A DNA stretch of 64,000 bases, from assembly GCF_022484225.1 (NCBI RefSeq), contig NZ_JAKVLT010000001.1:124001-188000 (forward strand), written 5' to 3'. Below, piece by piece: positions 36,050 to 45,100 of the stretch. Below the pieces are notes generated by a model. It had not been told where the DNA came from. It searched no databases and was given only the letters and a program-made list of their open reading frames with translations. The DNA comes from Pseudoramibacter sp. GTDB taxonomy: Bacteria; Bacillota; Clostridia; Eubacteriales; Eubacteriaceae. The first letter of the stretch is position 1. Each line of letters begins with the position of its first letter. The position numbers were made by a program, and so were the translations under genes.

Positions 36050-36081
36050 ACGATAAGAGATGATATTAACCTTTAAAAAAG

Positions 36082-36170
36082 TGGTGCCGGAGACCGGAAT
36101 CGAACCGGTACGATCGGTTAGGATCGCAGGATTTTAAGTCCTGTGCGTCTGCCAGTTCCGCCACTCCGGC
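36082..36170 (-). tRNA. tRNA-Leu (anticodon TAA)
   Basis: 89-nt class II tRNA with a long variable arm (GCGATCCTAACCGATCGT). Acceptor GCCGGAG / CTCCGGC, anticodon loop ACTTAAAATC giving TAA, encoded CCA at 36082-36084. First gene of the operon. Confidence 0.96.
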
Positions 36171-36206
36171 GTTCACATCTGCACCTGTTTTTCAAGGACA
36201 AGAGAT

Positions 36207-36235
36207 ATTATAGTCTAGCCTCCTGCCCTTGTCAA
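36207..36235 (-). promoter_or_regulatory. Consensus promoter of the tRNA operon
   Basis: Minus-strand TTGACA (36230-36235), 17-bp spacer, TATAAT (36207-36212): exact consensus, about 36 bp upstream of tRNA-Leu. Confidence 0.92.
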
Positions 36236-36261
36236 CTCTTTTTTTAATTTATTTTTAACAT

Positions 36262-37206
36262 TTATTGCAAAAAGCCGTAATGACAGACCGCAGACCCTTC
36301 CAAATTGTCGTGGCCGCAGACCACAATGTAAGGCTTTTCCAGCGCCGCCATCACCGCCTTTAAGATCGTCGTGCCCGCCGCAATGATGTCCGCGCGTTTA
36401 GGATCCATGCCGATGATTTCGCGGCGTTCGGCGTTGCACTTTCGACACAGCTCTTCCTGTATTGTGCAGACTGTTTCGTAAGAGAGGCGGCTCATGTGGA
36501 TTTTTTTCGGATCGTAAACCGCCATATGCTGGGCGATGGACGACAGCGTCGTGATGGTGCCTCCGATGCCGGCCATAACCGCACCTGAAGGCTTGGGATG
36601 CACGGTCAGAAGCGCCTGAACCTTTTCCCGCACTTCCCCTTCAATGTCTTTAACAGCTTGGGGAGACGGCGGGTCGCTTTGGACGTACTTATCTGTTTCC
36701 CGAACGGCGCCGATGTTGAGGCTCTTGTCCCAAGCGATGCCCTGTTCCCGGCTGCCGCAGATGATTTCCGTGCTGCCGCCGCCGATGTCGGCAATCACAA
36801 CCGGTTCAGAAAAACACGAGGACACCCCGCAGAAGCCGTACTTCGCTTCGGTGTCGCCGTCGACAATGTCAATGGCAAGGCCAAGCTTTTCGCGGGCCGG
36901 GCCAGTCAGGGCCTCGGCATTTGCGGCGTCCCGCATCGCGCTGGTGGCAAAAGCGTACACCTCCTGCGTCCCTTCTTCCCGGGCGATGTCCATCAATTCA
37001 GACAGGGCGTCAAAACTGCGCGAGATGGACGCTTCGGACAAACGGCCCGACGCGTCGACGCCTTTTCCCAGCCGGGTGGTCCGCAGAAACTTTTCGACGT
37101 GTTGAAATCCGGCGCCGTCCCATTCAAAGAGCATCATGCGGATGGAATTGCTGCCGATGTCCATGACCCCGAGGCGTTTGCCGATATATGCTTGTGCTGT
37201 TTTCAT
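36262..37206 (-). CDS. Ppx/GppA-family exopolyphosphatase
   Basis: ASKHA-fold phosphatase acting on polyphosphate or pppGpp. Motifs: GVMDIGSNSIRMMLFEW (phosphate 1), YAFATSAMRDAANA, the phosphate 2 loop IADIGGGSTEII, and GGTITTLSSIA. At 314 residues it is the short, two-domain form, without the C-terminal HD-like domains of E. coli Ppx, so polyphosphate or pppGpp preference is open. Its ATG overlaps the divIC/ftsB-like gene stop (ATGA). Confidence 0.93.
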   Translation of the reverse strand: MKTAQAYIGKRLGVMDIGSNSIRMMLFEWDGAGFQHVEKFLRTTRLGKGVDASGRLSEASISRSFDALSELMDIAREEGTQEVYAFATSAMRDAANAEALTGPAREKLGLAIDIVDGDTEAKYGFCGVSSCFSEPVVIADIGGGSTEIICGSREQGIAWDKSLNIGAVRETDKYVQSDPPSPQAVKDIEGEVREKVQALLTVHPKPSGAVMAGIGGTITTLSSIAQHMAVYDPKKIHMSRLSYETVCTIQEELCRKCNAERREIIGMDPKRADIIAAGTTILKAVMAALEKPYIVVCGHDNLEGSAVCHYGFLQ

Positions 37207-37628
37207 TGATCTACCCCCTGCACGCTGCTGCTCTGAGAGGCTGCCTTTTCTTTTTCAAAGGCCTTGGCCTGTTTCACGGCGGCCTGCTTTTTCTTCTTCG
37301 CTTCTTTCTGGCTCTTGACCTGGATGACGATCTGCTCATCCGGGTAAACCAGCCCTAAATTTTTATGGGCAATGTATTCCACATAATGCCGGGACTTAAT
37401 GGATTTGAGCTCGTTATCCAGGCGCTCAGCGCGTTTGTGTTCGGACACCAGCTGGGCTTCCAGTGTCTTCTTCTGGGCTTCCAGCTGGACAATCTTGGTG
37501 ATCTTCGTGCCATACAGCGTGCCGACCACGGCCACAATGGCGATCATCACGATGAGGCGGATGCCGTTTTTCGCGAGCCAGTCAGCCAGCGAAAGGCGCC
37601 TTTTTCTCTTTTGGGAATGCTTCGCCAT
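37203..37628 (-). CDS. DivIC/FtsB-like septum formation initiator
   Basis: Small bitopic division protein. A basic N-terminus (KHSQKRKRRLSLADW) precedes one TM helix (LIVMIAIVAVVGTLYG), a coiled coil (IVQLEAQKKTLEAQLVSEHKRAERL) and the family motif YVEYIAHKNLGLVYPDEQ. A Lys/Ala-rich tail of ~35 residues follows. The start at 37628 couples to the rqcP stop (TAATATG); an in-frame ATG at 37649 is possible. The position between rqcP and ppx/gppA matches Clostridial divIC loci, without yabP/yabQ. Confidence 0.88.
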   Translation of the reverse strand: MAKHSQKRKRRLSLADWLAKNGIRLIVMIAIVAVVGTLYGTKITKIVQLEAQKKTLEAQLVSEHKRAERLDNELKSIKSRHYVEYIAHKNLGLVYPDEQIVIQVKSQKEAKKKKQAAVKQAKAFEKEKAASQSSSVQGVDQ

Positions 37629-37629
37629 A

Positions 37630-37875
37630 TTACGCTTCGATGACGGCATATAAATTTTCAGCGTCTTCCTTGCGGACGTGTTCCGGCGTTTGAAGCACCT
37701 TGACTTTCTGCACCGTGCCGCCCATGGAGAGGGTGATGATGTCCCCTGCCTTGATCTGGGTGCCCGCCTTGGCGACCTGGCCGTTCACGCTGATGCGGCC
37801 GCTGTCACAAGCGGCCTTGCTCACAGTCCGGCGTTTAATCAGCCGGGAATTTTTTAAAAACTTGTCGATTCGCAT
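37630..37875 (-). CDS. S4-domain ribosome quality control protein RqcP
   Basis: RqcP (YabO) helps RqcH add alanine tails to stalled nascent chains on 50S subunits. An 81-residue S4 domain: MRIDKFLKNSRLIKRRTVSK, then GRISVNGQVAKAGTQIKAGD. The ATG at 37875 follows AGGAGG directly; a longer frame to 37926 runs through the HU terminator. It lies downstream of HU. Confidence 0.9.
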   Translation of the reverse strand: MRIDKFLKNSRLIKRRTVSKAACDSGRISVNGQVAKAGTQIKAGDIITLSMGGTVQKVKVLQTPEHVRKEDAENLYAVIEA

Positions 37876-37884
37876 TTTCCCTCC

Positions 37885-37917
37885 TAAAAAAATAAAAGCC
37901 GGAAGATTCCGGCTTTT
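37885..37917 (-). terminator. HU gene terminator
   Basis: AAAAGCCGGAA-TC-TTCCGGCTTTT on the minus strand with further Ts, 9 bp past the HU stop. It may attenuate transcription into rqcP rather than stop it, as no promoter is seen between. Confidence 0.8.
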
Positions 37918-37925
37918 GGTGTTCA

Positions 37926-38198
37926 CTAGTTCAATGCATCTTTAAATGCTTTTCCTGCCTTGAAGGCCGGTGCATTCGAGGCCTTAATTTCGATCGGTTC
38001 CTTTGTTCTCGGATTGAGGCCCTTTCTTGCTGCGCGGTGGCGGACATCAAAGGTGCCGAAGCCGACCAAAGAAACTTTATCTCCCTGCTGCAGTGCTTCT
38101 ACGATGCTTTCAGTGAAAGCAGCCAAGGCCTTTTCAGATTCTTTTTTGGTCAAACCTGATTTTTCTGAAATTGATGCAACTAACTGTGTTTTATTCAT
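37926..38198 (-). CDS. HU-family nucleoid protein
   Basis: 90-residue histone-like DNA-bending protein. MNKTQLVASISEKSGLTKKESEKAL is the helical dimer part (positions 1-25), VSLVGFGTFDVRHRAARKG leads into the DNA-binding arm, and GRTKEP-like NPRTKEPIEIKAS ends it. GGAGGG precedes the ATG. It has its own promoter and terminator inside the block, consistent with high expression. Confidence 0.97.
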   Translation of the reverse strand: MNKTQLVASISEKSGLTKKESEKALAAFTESIVEALQQGDKVSLVGFGTFDVRHRAARKGLNPRTKEPIEIKASNAPAFKAGKAFKDALN

Positions 38199-38239
38199 TG
38201 AGTCCCTCCATGGATTTGTATTTCAAATATTTCTTTACT

Positions 38240-38269
38240 ATTATACGCGCGTTTCCCCATAAATGACAA
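38240..38269 (-). promoter_or_regulatory. HU gene promoter
   Basis: Minus-strand TTGTCA (38264-38269), 18-bp spacer, TATAAT (38240-38245). It lies just past the restored mazG stop at 38298. Confidence 0.75.
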
Positions 38270-38297
38270 GAGATTTCTCTGCAGATTTAAAGAAATT

Positions 38298-38437
38298 TTA
38301 ATGCTTTTTGGGGTTTTCCGCCTGTTCGGCCTGGGCATCCGCCCAGGATTTGAGCAAAAGCTCCGGCTGGATGCCGTTGGCGCGGGCCAGATCGACGGCC
38401 GCCGTCAGCATACGCAGATGGCGCCGGCTTTTGTCTC
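38298..38437 (-). pseudogene. Out-of-frame C-terminus of mazG
   Basis: In the -1 frame after the A4 run (38429-38432) the sequence reads HLRMLTAAVDLARANGIQPE and runs to TAA at 38298-38300. This is the expected MazG-type closing helix region, where other MazG proteins read LLFAVVNLARHLGVDPE-like sequence. One extra A would rejoin it to the upstream frame and give a protein of about 230 residues. Confidence 0.7.
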
Positions 38438-38989
38438 ACCTGTTTCATAAGCTTCGCAGGCTTTTTTGATCTGCGTGAGGTCATCTGCGGGCTTTTTCGT
38501 CCACAGACCAGCTTTTGCCATTTTCTTGAGTGTTTTTTCCGCCGCCATCAGCGCCGTAAAGCTCTGGGGAATGCGGTGCAGCTCTTCTGCAAGGCCGTGG
38601 GTGTGCTTTTCCCGGCTTTTCTGCGCTTCCCAATCCACCTCTTCCGGCGATAGATCGCCGAAAACGTGGGGATGGCGGGAAATCATTTTGGTCGTAATGC
38701 CTTCTATAATATCACCTGTCGAAAAGGCGCCGTCTTCTTCCCCGATCTGAGCGTGAAAGACGATCTGAAACAGCAGATCCCCCAGTTCTTCGACGAGATT
38801 GTCCCGGTCGTTTTGATCGATGGCGTCGATGACTTCGTAGGTCTCTTCGAGGAGATAGCGTTTTAAGGATTCGTGGGTCTGCTTTTTATCCCAGGGGCAG
38901 CCCTCCGGCGAACGCAGCGCCGCCATCACGGCAAGCAGCGTGTCAAAAGAGCGGGGGTCCATTTTTAAGCATTGTTTGGGATCATTCAT
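38405..38989 (-). CDS. mazG: MazG-type nucleoside triphosphate pyrophosphohydrolase, 3' end frameshifted
   Basis: Hydrolyses (d)NTPs, thought to clear aberrant nucleotides. The single MazG domain shows CPWDKKQTHESLKRYLLEETYEV and the metal-binding EELGDLLFQIVFHA. It lacks the N-terminal methylase domain of Bacillus YabN. As read, the last residues (AGAICVC) are foreign to the family; the family sequence resumes in the next frame down to 38298. Its ATG overlaps the flippase stop (ATGA). Catalytic residues lie before the shift, so activity may survive. Confidence 0.88.
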   Translation of the reverse strand: MNDPKQCLKMDPRSFDTLLAVMAALRSPEGCPWDKKQTHESLKRYLLEETYEVIDAIDQNDRDNLVEELGDLLFQIVFHAQIGEEDGAFSTGDIIEGITTKMISRHPHVFGDLSPEEVDWEAQKSREKHTHGLAEELHRIPQSFTALMAAEKTLKKMAKAGLWTKKPADDLTQIKKACEAYETGETKAGAICVC

Positions 38990-40611
38990 CGGTTAAACAC
39001 CTTTTCCCTCAGTCCGGCGATGCGGCGGTAAGCCGGCATCAGCTTGTTTTTGCCCGGCATCACCTGCATTTCTTCGTCGGTCAGGACACCGGTGAAGATG
39101 ATCATGAAGCTGTACACCAGAACCGCCACGATAAAGGCCAAAAGCATGGACAGGGCATTGCCGATGTGGGGGTACAGGCCGAAATACACAACGCCTGTGG
39201 CCAGCCCCATCACCGCGGCCGAGATAATCGGCTTGAAGACCGACTGGCGCCAGTGAATGCGCACGCCGGTAAATTTCTTGACGCAGGCGTAGTTCGCGAC
39301 GGTTAAATAAATAAAGGTCAGCATGTAGTCAATGCCCATCCCGTAAATATTGATCGCCGGAATGGCCATGGTGATCCACCCGGTCACGGTGAAGACGATA
39401 ATCCCGAGGCTCAGGGTGACCAAAGGCACGCGGAAACGGTCGATGGACTGAAGAATGCCCTGGAAAGTGTTCGAAAGCATCATAAACATGGTCGCGTAGG
39501 CGAACACTTCCAGCATGCCCGGGCCGTATTTGGATCCCGGGAACAGCAGTCTGAAAATCGCCTGGGAGAGCACCGACATGCCCACACAGAACGGCAGCCC
39601 GGCTAAAATAATAATCCGGATCGCCAGGTCGATTTTGTGCCGCATGACTTTTTTGTCTTTCAGCGCAAAGGATTCAGAAATGGCCGGAATCATAGCGACG
39701 CCGAGGTTTGACGAAATGACCAGAGGCACATTGACCAAGGTGTCCACGTTGGTGAAGTCGCCGAACATTTCCGTCGCCGTGTGGGCTGAAATCCCCGCGA
39801 CGGTAAGCCGGCCCACATAGATAAACGAATTGATCGTCGCAAAAAGGGCCACGATTACTGAAGTCAGCGTGACCGGAATCGCGATGATGACCAGCCGCTT
39901 TAAGATGCTCTGCCACCGCCTGCGGTGCTTGCGCGTCGTGGTTCTGAGTTTTTTCCGGTAGGTGTGCATGAAAACCCAGAAGACGTAGGCCAGAAAAGCC
40001 GCGGCGAGAATTCCGCCGGCTGTCGCGCCGAATACGGCGCCGCCCACGCTTTTTCCCACGTTGCGCACAGGGCCGTCGACGTAGTACCAGCACAGGAAAA
40101 TCCCCAGCGCCACCCGAACGATCTGTTCGAGGATCTGGGAAACCGCCGTCGGCGTCATGATCTGAAAACCCTGGAAAAAGCCTCTGAACGCTGAACACAC
40201 CGAGATGACGAAGGGCGCCGGCGCAATCGCGAGGATCGCGGCGTAACTTTCCTTCGGCCAATGGGCCAGACGGATAATGGCGTGAGCGCCGAACCCCAGA
40301 ATCAAACTGGAAATGGCGCCGAGAACCAAAAGTGCCGCCGTCGAAACTTTGAACACATCCCTGGCGCCGCGGTAATCGCCCACAGCCGAGCTTTCCGAAA
40401 CCATTTTCGAAATAGCGACCGGAATTCCCACCGTCGAGACCATCAAGAGCATGTTGTAAATGTTCGTGACATTGCCGTAGATCCCGTTGCCGAAGCTGCC
40501 GACGAGTCGGTACAGCGGAACCTTGAAAAACAAACCCAGCAGCCGGGACAAAAATCCGGCTGCCGTTAAGATCGTTGCACCTTTTAAATAACTGCTTGCT
40601 TTTTTACTCAC
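38986..40611 (-). CDS. MurJ/SpoVB-type polysaccharide or lipid II flippase (MVF family)
   Basis: 541-residue polytopic protein with about 14 TM helices of the MOP superfamily, beginning KGATILTAAGFLSRLLGLFFKVPL, a hallmark of the SpoVB/YtgP group. In Bacillus YtgP is a lipid II flippase and the neighbour YabM sits at this same locus upstream of mazG. As the organism seems not to sporulate, lipid II or wall polysaccharide export is the likely job (inference). A basic segment (YRKKLRTTTRKHRRRW) lies in a cytoplasmic loop. Confidence 0.9.
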   Translation of the reverse strand: MSKKASSYLKGATILTAAGFLSRLLGLFFKVPLYRLVGSFGNGIYGNVTNIYNMLLMVSTVGIPVAISKMVSESSAVGDYRGARDVFKVSTAALLVLGAISSLILGFGAHAIIRLAHWPKESYAAILAIAPAPFVISVCSAFRGFFQGFQIMTPTAVSQILEQIVRVALGIFLCWYYVDGPVRNVGKSVGGAVFGATAGGILAAAFLAYVFWVFMHTYRKKLRTTTRKHRRRWQSILKRLVIIAIPVTLTSVIVALFATINSFIYVGRLTVAGISAHTATEMFGDFTNVDTLVNVPLVISSNLGVAMIPAISESFALKDKKVMRHKIDLAIRIIILAGLPFCVGMSVLSQAIFRLLFPGSKYGPGMLEVFAYATMFMMLSNTFQGILQSIDRFRVPLVTLSLGIIVFTVTGWITMAIPAINIYGMGIDYMLTFIYLTVANYACVKKFTGVRIHWRQSVFKPIISAAVMGLATGVVYFGLYPHIGNALSMLLAFIVAVLVYSFMIIFTGVLTDEEMQVMPGKNKLMPAYRRIAGLREKVFNR

Positions 40612-40643
40612 ACTGTTCCTCTATTGATTCGTTCTTAAATCTC

Positions 40644-42155
40644 TCAAATGCGTTTTTCGTAGGTTTTGACGTTAAAGCTCTTTTTGAGTTTTTCTGCGTA
40701 AAGATCTGATGCAGACTGAAGCGGATCGTTGAGCCGGATGCGGTTGGCCTTGTTCATCTTGGTGGACAGCTTCTTGTATTCCGGCTGGCCCTTTTCTTTC
40801 TGGATCGCCGCTTTGAGCGCTGCCTTGTGTTTCGTCCAGCTGTCTTTCCCGGCTTTCTGCTTGTCGTAGACAAAAATGATGTGATAGCCGTAAGTGGTCT
40901 TTACGGGGCCGACCACTGAATTTTTGTTGGCGCTGAAGGCCGCCTTCGAGAAGTTCGAAACCATGTCGCTGCTCTTGAAAGCCCCAAGATCCTTGGCTTC
41001 GCTCACTTTTTTGTTGTCCTTGTACTGATCCATGACTTTTTCAAAGGCGCTCTTGGTTTTAATAGTCTTCGCCTGGGCGTAGATTTTTTCGGCGAGCTTC
41101 TTGTTCGTCGTCAGAATGTGGCAGGCCGAAACCGTAGCCGGGCTGTAGGTATCGATGTGTTTGTTGTAATATCCCTGCATGGCCGAATCGGTGACCTTCA
41201 CGCTGCTATAGATCTGATTCTTGACGGCCTTTTGAGCCGCCGCCCCTTTGGCGCTCTGGCGCTGCTGCTTTTGATACGCGCTTAAGGTAAAGCCTTCGTA
41301 GTTTTCGCTTAAGAAGCTTTCCAGGGTGCTGTCAGACTGGAAGAACTGCTTGGTGTAGGTCTTCAGCGTCTTTTCCTGCTTGTCAATATCTGCTTTTTTG
41401 ATTTTGATGTTGTGTTTCTTGCAGTACGCAATCCATTTGCGTTCCGTGTTGACCGCCTGAAGCGCCTTCCGGCCCAGCTGTTTCTGGGTTGCGCTGTCAC
41501 TGGACGGTGCCTGACCGGTGGAAGCGTAGGCCGACATGATCTGGTTCAGCATCTGATAATAGTACTGGCCGTAGGTCACCTTGGCGCCTTCCACCGAACC
41601 CACTGACTGATTCAGAAAATGATCCGGATTTTTATTCAGTTTTTTGTCGTACCGGTTGAGCGCCTTCTGCGCGTAGGCCGTGGTGACGGCGTTGTCTTCC
41701 ATAAAGGCGGAAAAAGATTTGTCATTGGTGTAATACGTCTTTAAGGTCGTCGCGTATTTCTTGTCCGCCTGCTTCTTTAAGGCTTTATAGGCTTTGCGTC
41801 CGGATTTTCTCGCCGCATCTTCGTCGACCTTGAGCTTTAACTTCTTGGCCTGTTCGGCGAAAACCTGATTTTTAATGAGTTCATCGTAGGTTTCCTGCTT
41901 CAGGGTTTTGAGTTCAGAACCCGTCGGCATGGACTGGCCTCCTGAGGCGTAGGCCAGAGCCGTATCCGCCATCATATTGTCAAAAAGCTCTTTTTTCACG
42001 GTTTTGCCGTTGACCACTGCGATGACCTGGGCTCTGTCCCGCACGGGATTGACATTAACCAGCGCACATCCCGAGGTCCAGATGCCAATGGCACAAACGC
42101 AGACCGCCACCGCAAGGGCTTTTAAGCCCCTGATTCTCTTGTCTCGTCTTTTCAA
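40644..42155 (-). CDS. PrsA/SurA-like peptidyl-prolyl isomerase lipoprotein
   Basis: Extracytoplasmic foldase. A Lys/Arg-rich N-terminus and hydrophobic stretch end in a lipobox (TSGC, Cys at about 30). A SurA-N-like chaperone region follows (IAVVNGKTVKKELFDN). The parvulin domain spans about residues 345-450 (SACHILTTNKKLAEKI, AKDLGAFKSSDMVSNFSKA, GPVKTTYGYHIIFVYD). 503 residues, longer than Bacillus PrsA (~290), with extra Lys/Gln-rich helices between. The start is TTG at 42155 after AAAGGAG. Lies between mfd and the flippase, replacing spoVT at that spot. Confidence 0.9.
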   Translation of the reverse strand: MKRRDKRIRGLKALAVAVCVCAIGIWTSGCALVNVNPVRDRAQVIAVVNGKTVKKELFDNMMADTALAYASGGQSMPTGSELKTLKQETYDELIKNQVFAEQAKKLKLKVDEDAARKSGRKAYKALKKQADKKYATTLKTYYTNDKSFSAFMEDNAVTTAYAQKALNRYDKKLNKNPDHFLNQSVGSVEGAKVTYGQYYYQMLNQIMSAYASTGQAPSSDSATQKQLGRKALQAVNTERKWIAYCKKHNIKIKKADIDKQEKTLKTYTKQFFQSDSTLESFLSENYEGFTLSAYQKQQRQSAKGAAAQKAVKNQIYSSVKVTDSAMQGYYNKHIDTYSPATVSACHILTTNKKLAEKIYAQAKTIKTKSAFEKVMDQYKDNKKVSEAKDLGAFKSSDMVSNFSKAAFSANKNSVVGPVKTTYGYHIIFVYDKQKAGKDSWTKHKAALKAAIQKEKGQPEYKKLSTKMNKANRIRLNDPLQSASDLYAEKLKKSFNVKTYEKRI

Positions 42156-42198
42156 AACGCTCTCCTTTGTTTAATCCGATTTTTACGGTGTAATCATA

Positions 42199-45100
42199 TC
42201 ACACTTTTTCCGCTTCATTCCACATTTTAAGAAATTTGATCACGGTTTCGCAGCGTTTTTTCCCATTCTGCCCTTTAACGCCAATGGACCAGACGTTGTC
42301 CCGCCGGGAATCGCCTTTGAATCTCATGTCAAATTGATCCAGCATTTTCTGAATGACGCCGCCTCCCGGCAGAGACAGCTGGGCTTTTTCGTCAAAGAGG
42401 AGATAGATTTTGTCGCCTCTTTCCTGAATCTCCGCAATCTGATGCCGCCCGGCTAAACTGCTCATGAGCGACAGGGTCAAAAGGTTCTTGACCGCGCCGG
42501 GCAGCGTCCCGAAGCGGTCTGTGAGTTCGTCTTCGACCATCTGGGCATCTTCTTCGTCGGAAATGGTCGAGATCTTTTTGTACATATCGTACTTGACCAT
42601 TTCGTTGGCGATGTATTTTTCCGGAATATAGGCGTCGACGTTCATGGCGATTTTCACCGGTTCGGCCTGACGCTTTTCGACGGGCCTGCCCAAATGTTCC
42701 GCCATGGTTTCTTCGAGGATCCGGCAGTACATTTCGTAGCCGATGTTGAACATATGTCCGGACTGAGCCGCGCCGAGGATATTGCCGGCGCCCCGGATTT
42801 CCATATCCCGCATGGCGATTTTAAACCCGGAGCCGAAGGCCGTGAAGTCTTTGATGGCCTTCAGCCGCTTTTGGGCCACTTCGGACAACACCTGGCGGTC
42901 GTACAGAATATAGCAGTAGGACTGGCGGCTGGAGCGGCCGACCCGACCCCGCAGCTGATACAGCTGGGACAGGCCCATTTTGTCACCGTCGTCCACGATC
43001 ATCGTATTGGCGTTCTTGATGTCCAGTCCTGATTCTACGATCGCGGTGGTCACCAGCACATCGAAGTCCCGGTTTAAAAACCGGCTCATGATCCCTTCGA
43101 TGGTCTCCGCGCTCATGCGGCCATGGGCCACGGCGATTCTGGCCTCCGGCACCATCTGGGACAGCCGTCCGGCCACTTCCTGAATATCCTTGATGCGGTT
43201 GTGAACGAAAAACACCTGGCCGCCCCGGCTCATTTCCTGTTCGATGGCATCTTCCAGCACGACAGGATTCTTCCGCAGCACGTAGGTCCGCACCGGGCGT
43301 CTGCCCGCCGGCGGTTCTGACAAAATGCTCATGTCCCGGATGCCGGTCATCGACATGTGGAGGGTGCGGGGAATCGGCGTCGCCGACAGCGTCAGCGTAT
43401 CCACGTTGGCTTTGAAGCTTTTTAATTTTTCCTTGGATTTGACGCCAAAACGCTGTTCTTCGTCGACAATGAGCAGCCCCAGATCCTTAAAGGCCACGTC
43501 TTTGGACAGCAGACGGTGGGTGCCGACGATCATGTCGATGCGCCCCGTCTTTAAATCCTTGACAATCTGTTTCTGCTGTTTGGGCGTTCTAAAACGGCTC
43601 AGCACCTCTACCGAAATGGGAAAGCCCTTGAACCGTTCCTTCATGGTCTGGTAATGCTGCTGGGCGAGGATGGTCGTCGGCGCCAGAAAGGCCACCTGCT
43701 TGTTGTCCATGATCGCCTTGAACGCAGCCCGGAGGGCCACTTCGGTTTTGCCGTAGCCCACATCCCCGCACAGGAGGCGGTCCATCGGCACCGGTTTTTC
43801 CATATCTTGTTTGATTTCTTCGATGCACTGCAGCTGATCGTCGGTTTCTTCGTAGGGGAAGCGGTCCTCAAATTCTTTCTGCCACGGGGTGTCTGCACTG
43901 AAGGCAAATCCCGGGGTGCTGCGTCTTTTGGCGTACAGCGCGATCAAATCGTCGGCCATTTCCTCTACGGCTTTCTTCGCCTTGGATTTTGTCCGGCTCC
44001 AGTCCGGGCGCCCCAAGGTGTTGACCTTCGGCATGCGGTCGCCGCCGGTGCCGATGTAAGCCTGGATCGCATTCATCTGTTCCACAGGCAAATACAATTT
44101 GTCGTCGCCGTGATAGGCGATGACCATCATGTCCTTGGTCACATCGCCAAAGGTCATTTTCTGAATGCCCTGGTAGATGCCGATCCCGTGAACATCGTGG
44201 ACGACGTAGTCCCCTATGGACAAGCTGGTAAAGGAATCGATTTTGCGGGCGTTGGCCATTTTCCGGCGGCGCCTTTTCTTTTCGGTTTTGAGAATTTCGC
44301 TCTGCCGCAGGAAAACCAGGCGCGCCCCCGGCAGCTCAAAGCCTTCGGAAATGTCTCCCCGGACCAGACAAATGCCCGGCGTCTGACCGTCGCTGAAAGC
44401 CGTGATGCCGTACTGATTCAAAACTTCTTTAATCTGGGATTTGCCTCTTTTGTCCGGGCAGCAGATGACAACCCGGTCTCCGTCTTCGATGTGCTGCGTC
44501 ACATAGTCCGCAAAAACCGGCAGCCGACCGGCGAAACTTTCGACGCTTTTAGACTGGCAGTCGATTTCTGCTTCCGACGTCCCGCTTGAAAACAGGGTCG
44601 CGTTGACTTCAGGCCGGCCTGAAAGAAAACCGGCACAGGCCTTAAAATCATAAAACTTGTCCTGTTCTTCGGGGAACATGATTTTTTCATCGATGAGATT
44701 TTCGAAATCCTGGAAGGTTTTTTCCAGAAACGCCTCGGCATGTTCTTCACAGCGCGTTTTGTCGTCCCAGAAAACGGCCCAGTTTCTGCCGAGGTATTGT
44801 GAAAAATGCCCCTCGCTGCGGCCGCCGTCAAAGGCGCTCAGTACCTCCGGATATGCCGAAGGCGCCGCGGACAAAAGTTCGATGCGTTCTGCATAGCCTT
44901 GATCCCCGCCGTGCTTTTTAAAGATTTTGTCGCACAGAGCCTGCTGTTTTTCCCGGGAAAATACAACTTCGCTTGCCGGCAGGATGACGGCGCGGTCGGT
45001 TTCGCCGCCGCTGCGCTGAGAATCGCAGTCAAAAAACGACAGGCTTTCGATTTCATCGTCGAAAAAGTCGACGCGCACAGCCTGTTTGGCGTTCATGGGA

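Noticed and set aside
38287..38484. 65-codon minus-strand frame beginning MTSRRSKKPAK after mazG
   Set aside because: It is the third frame across the mazG 3' end; the MazG-like sequence is in the neighbouring frame to 38298.
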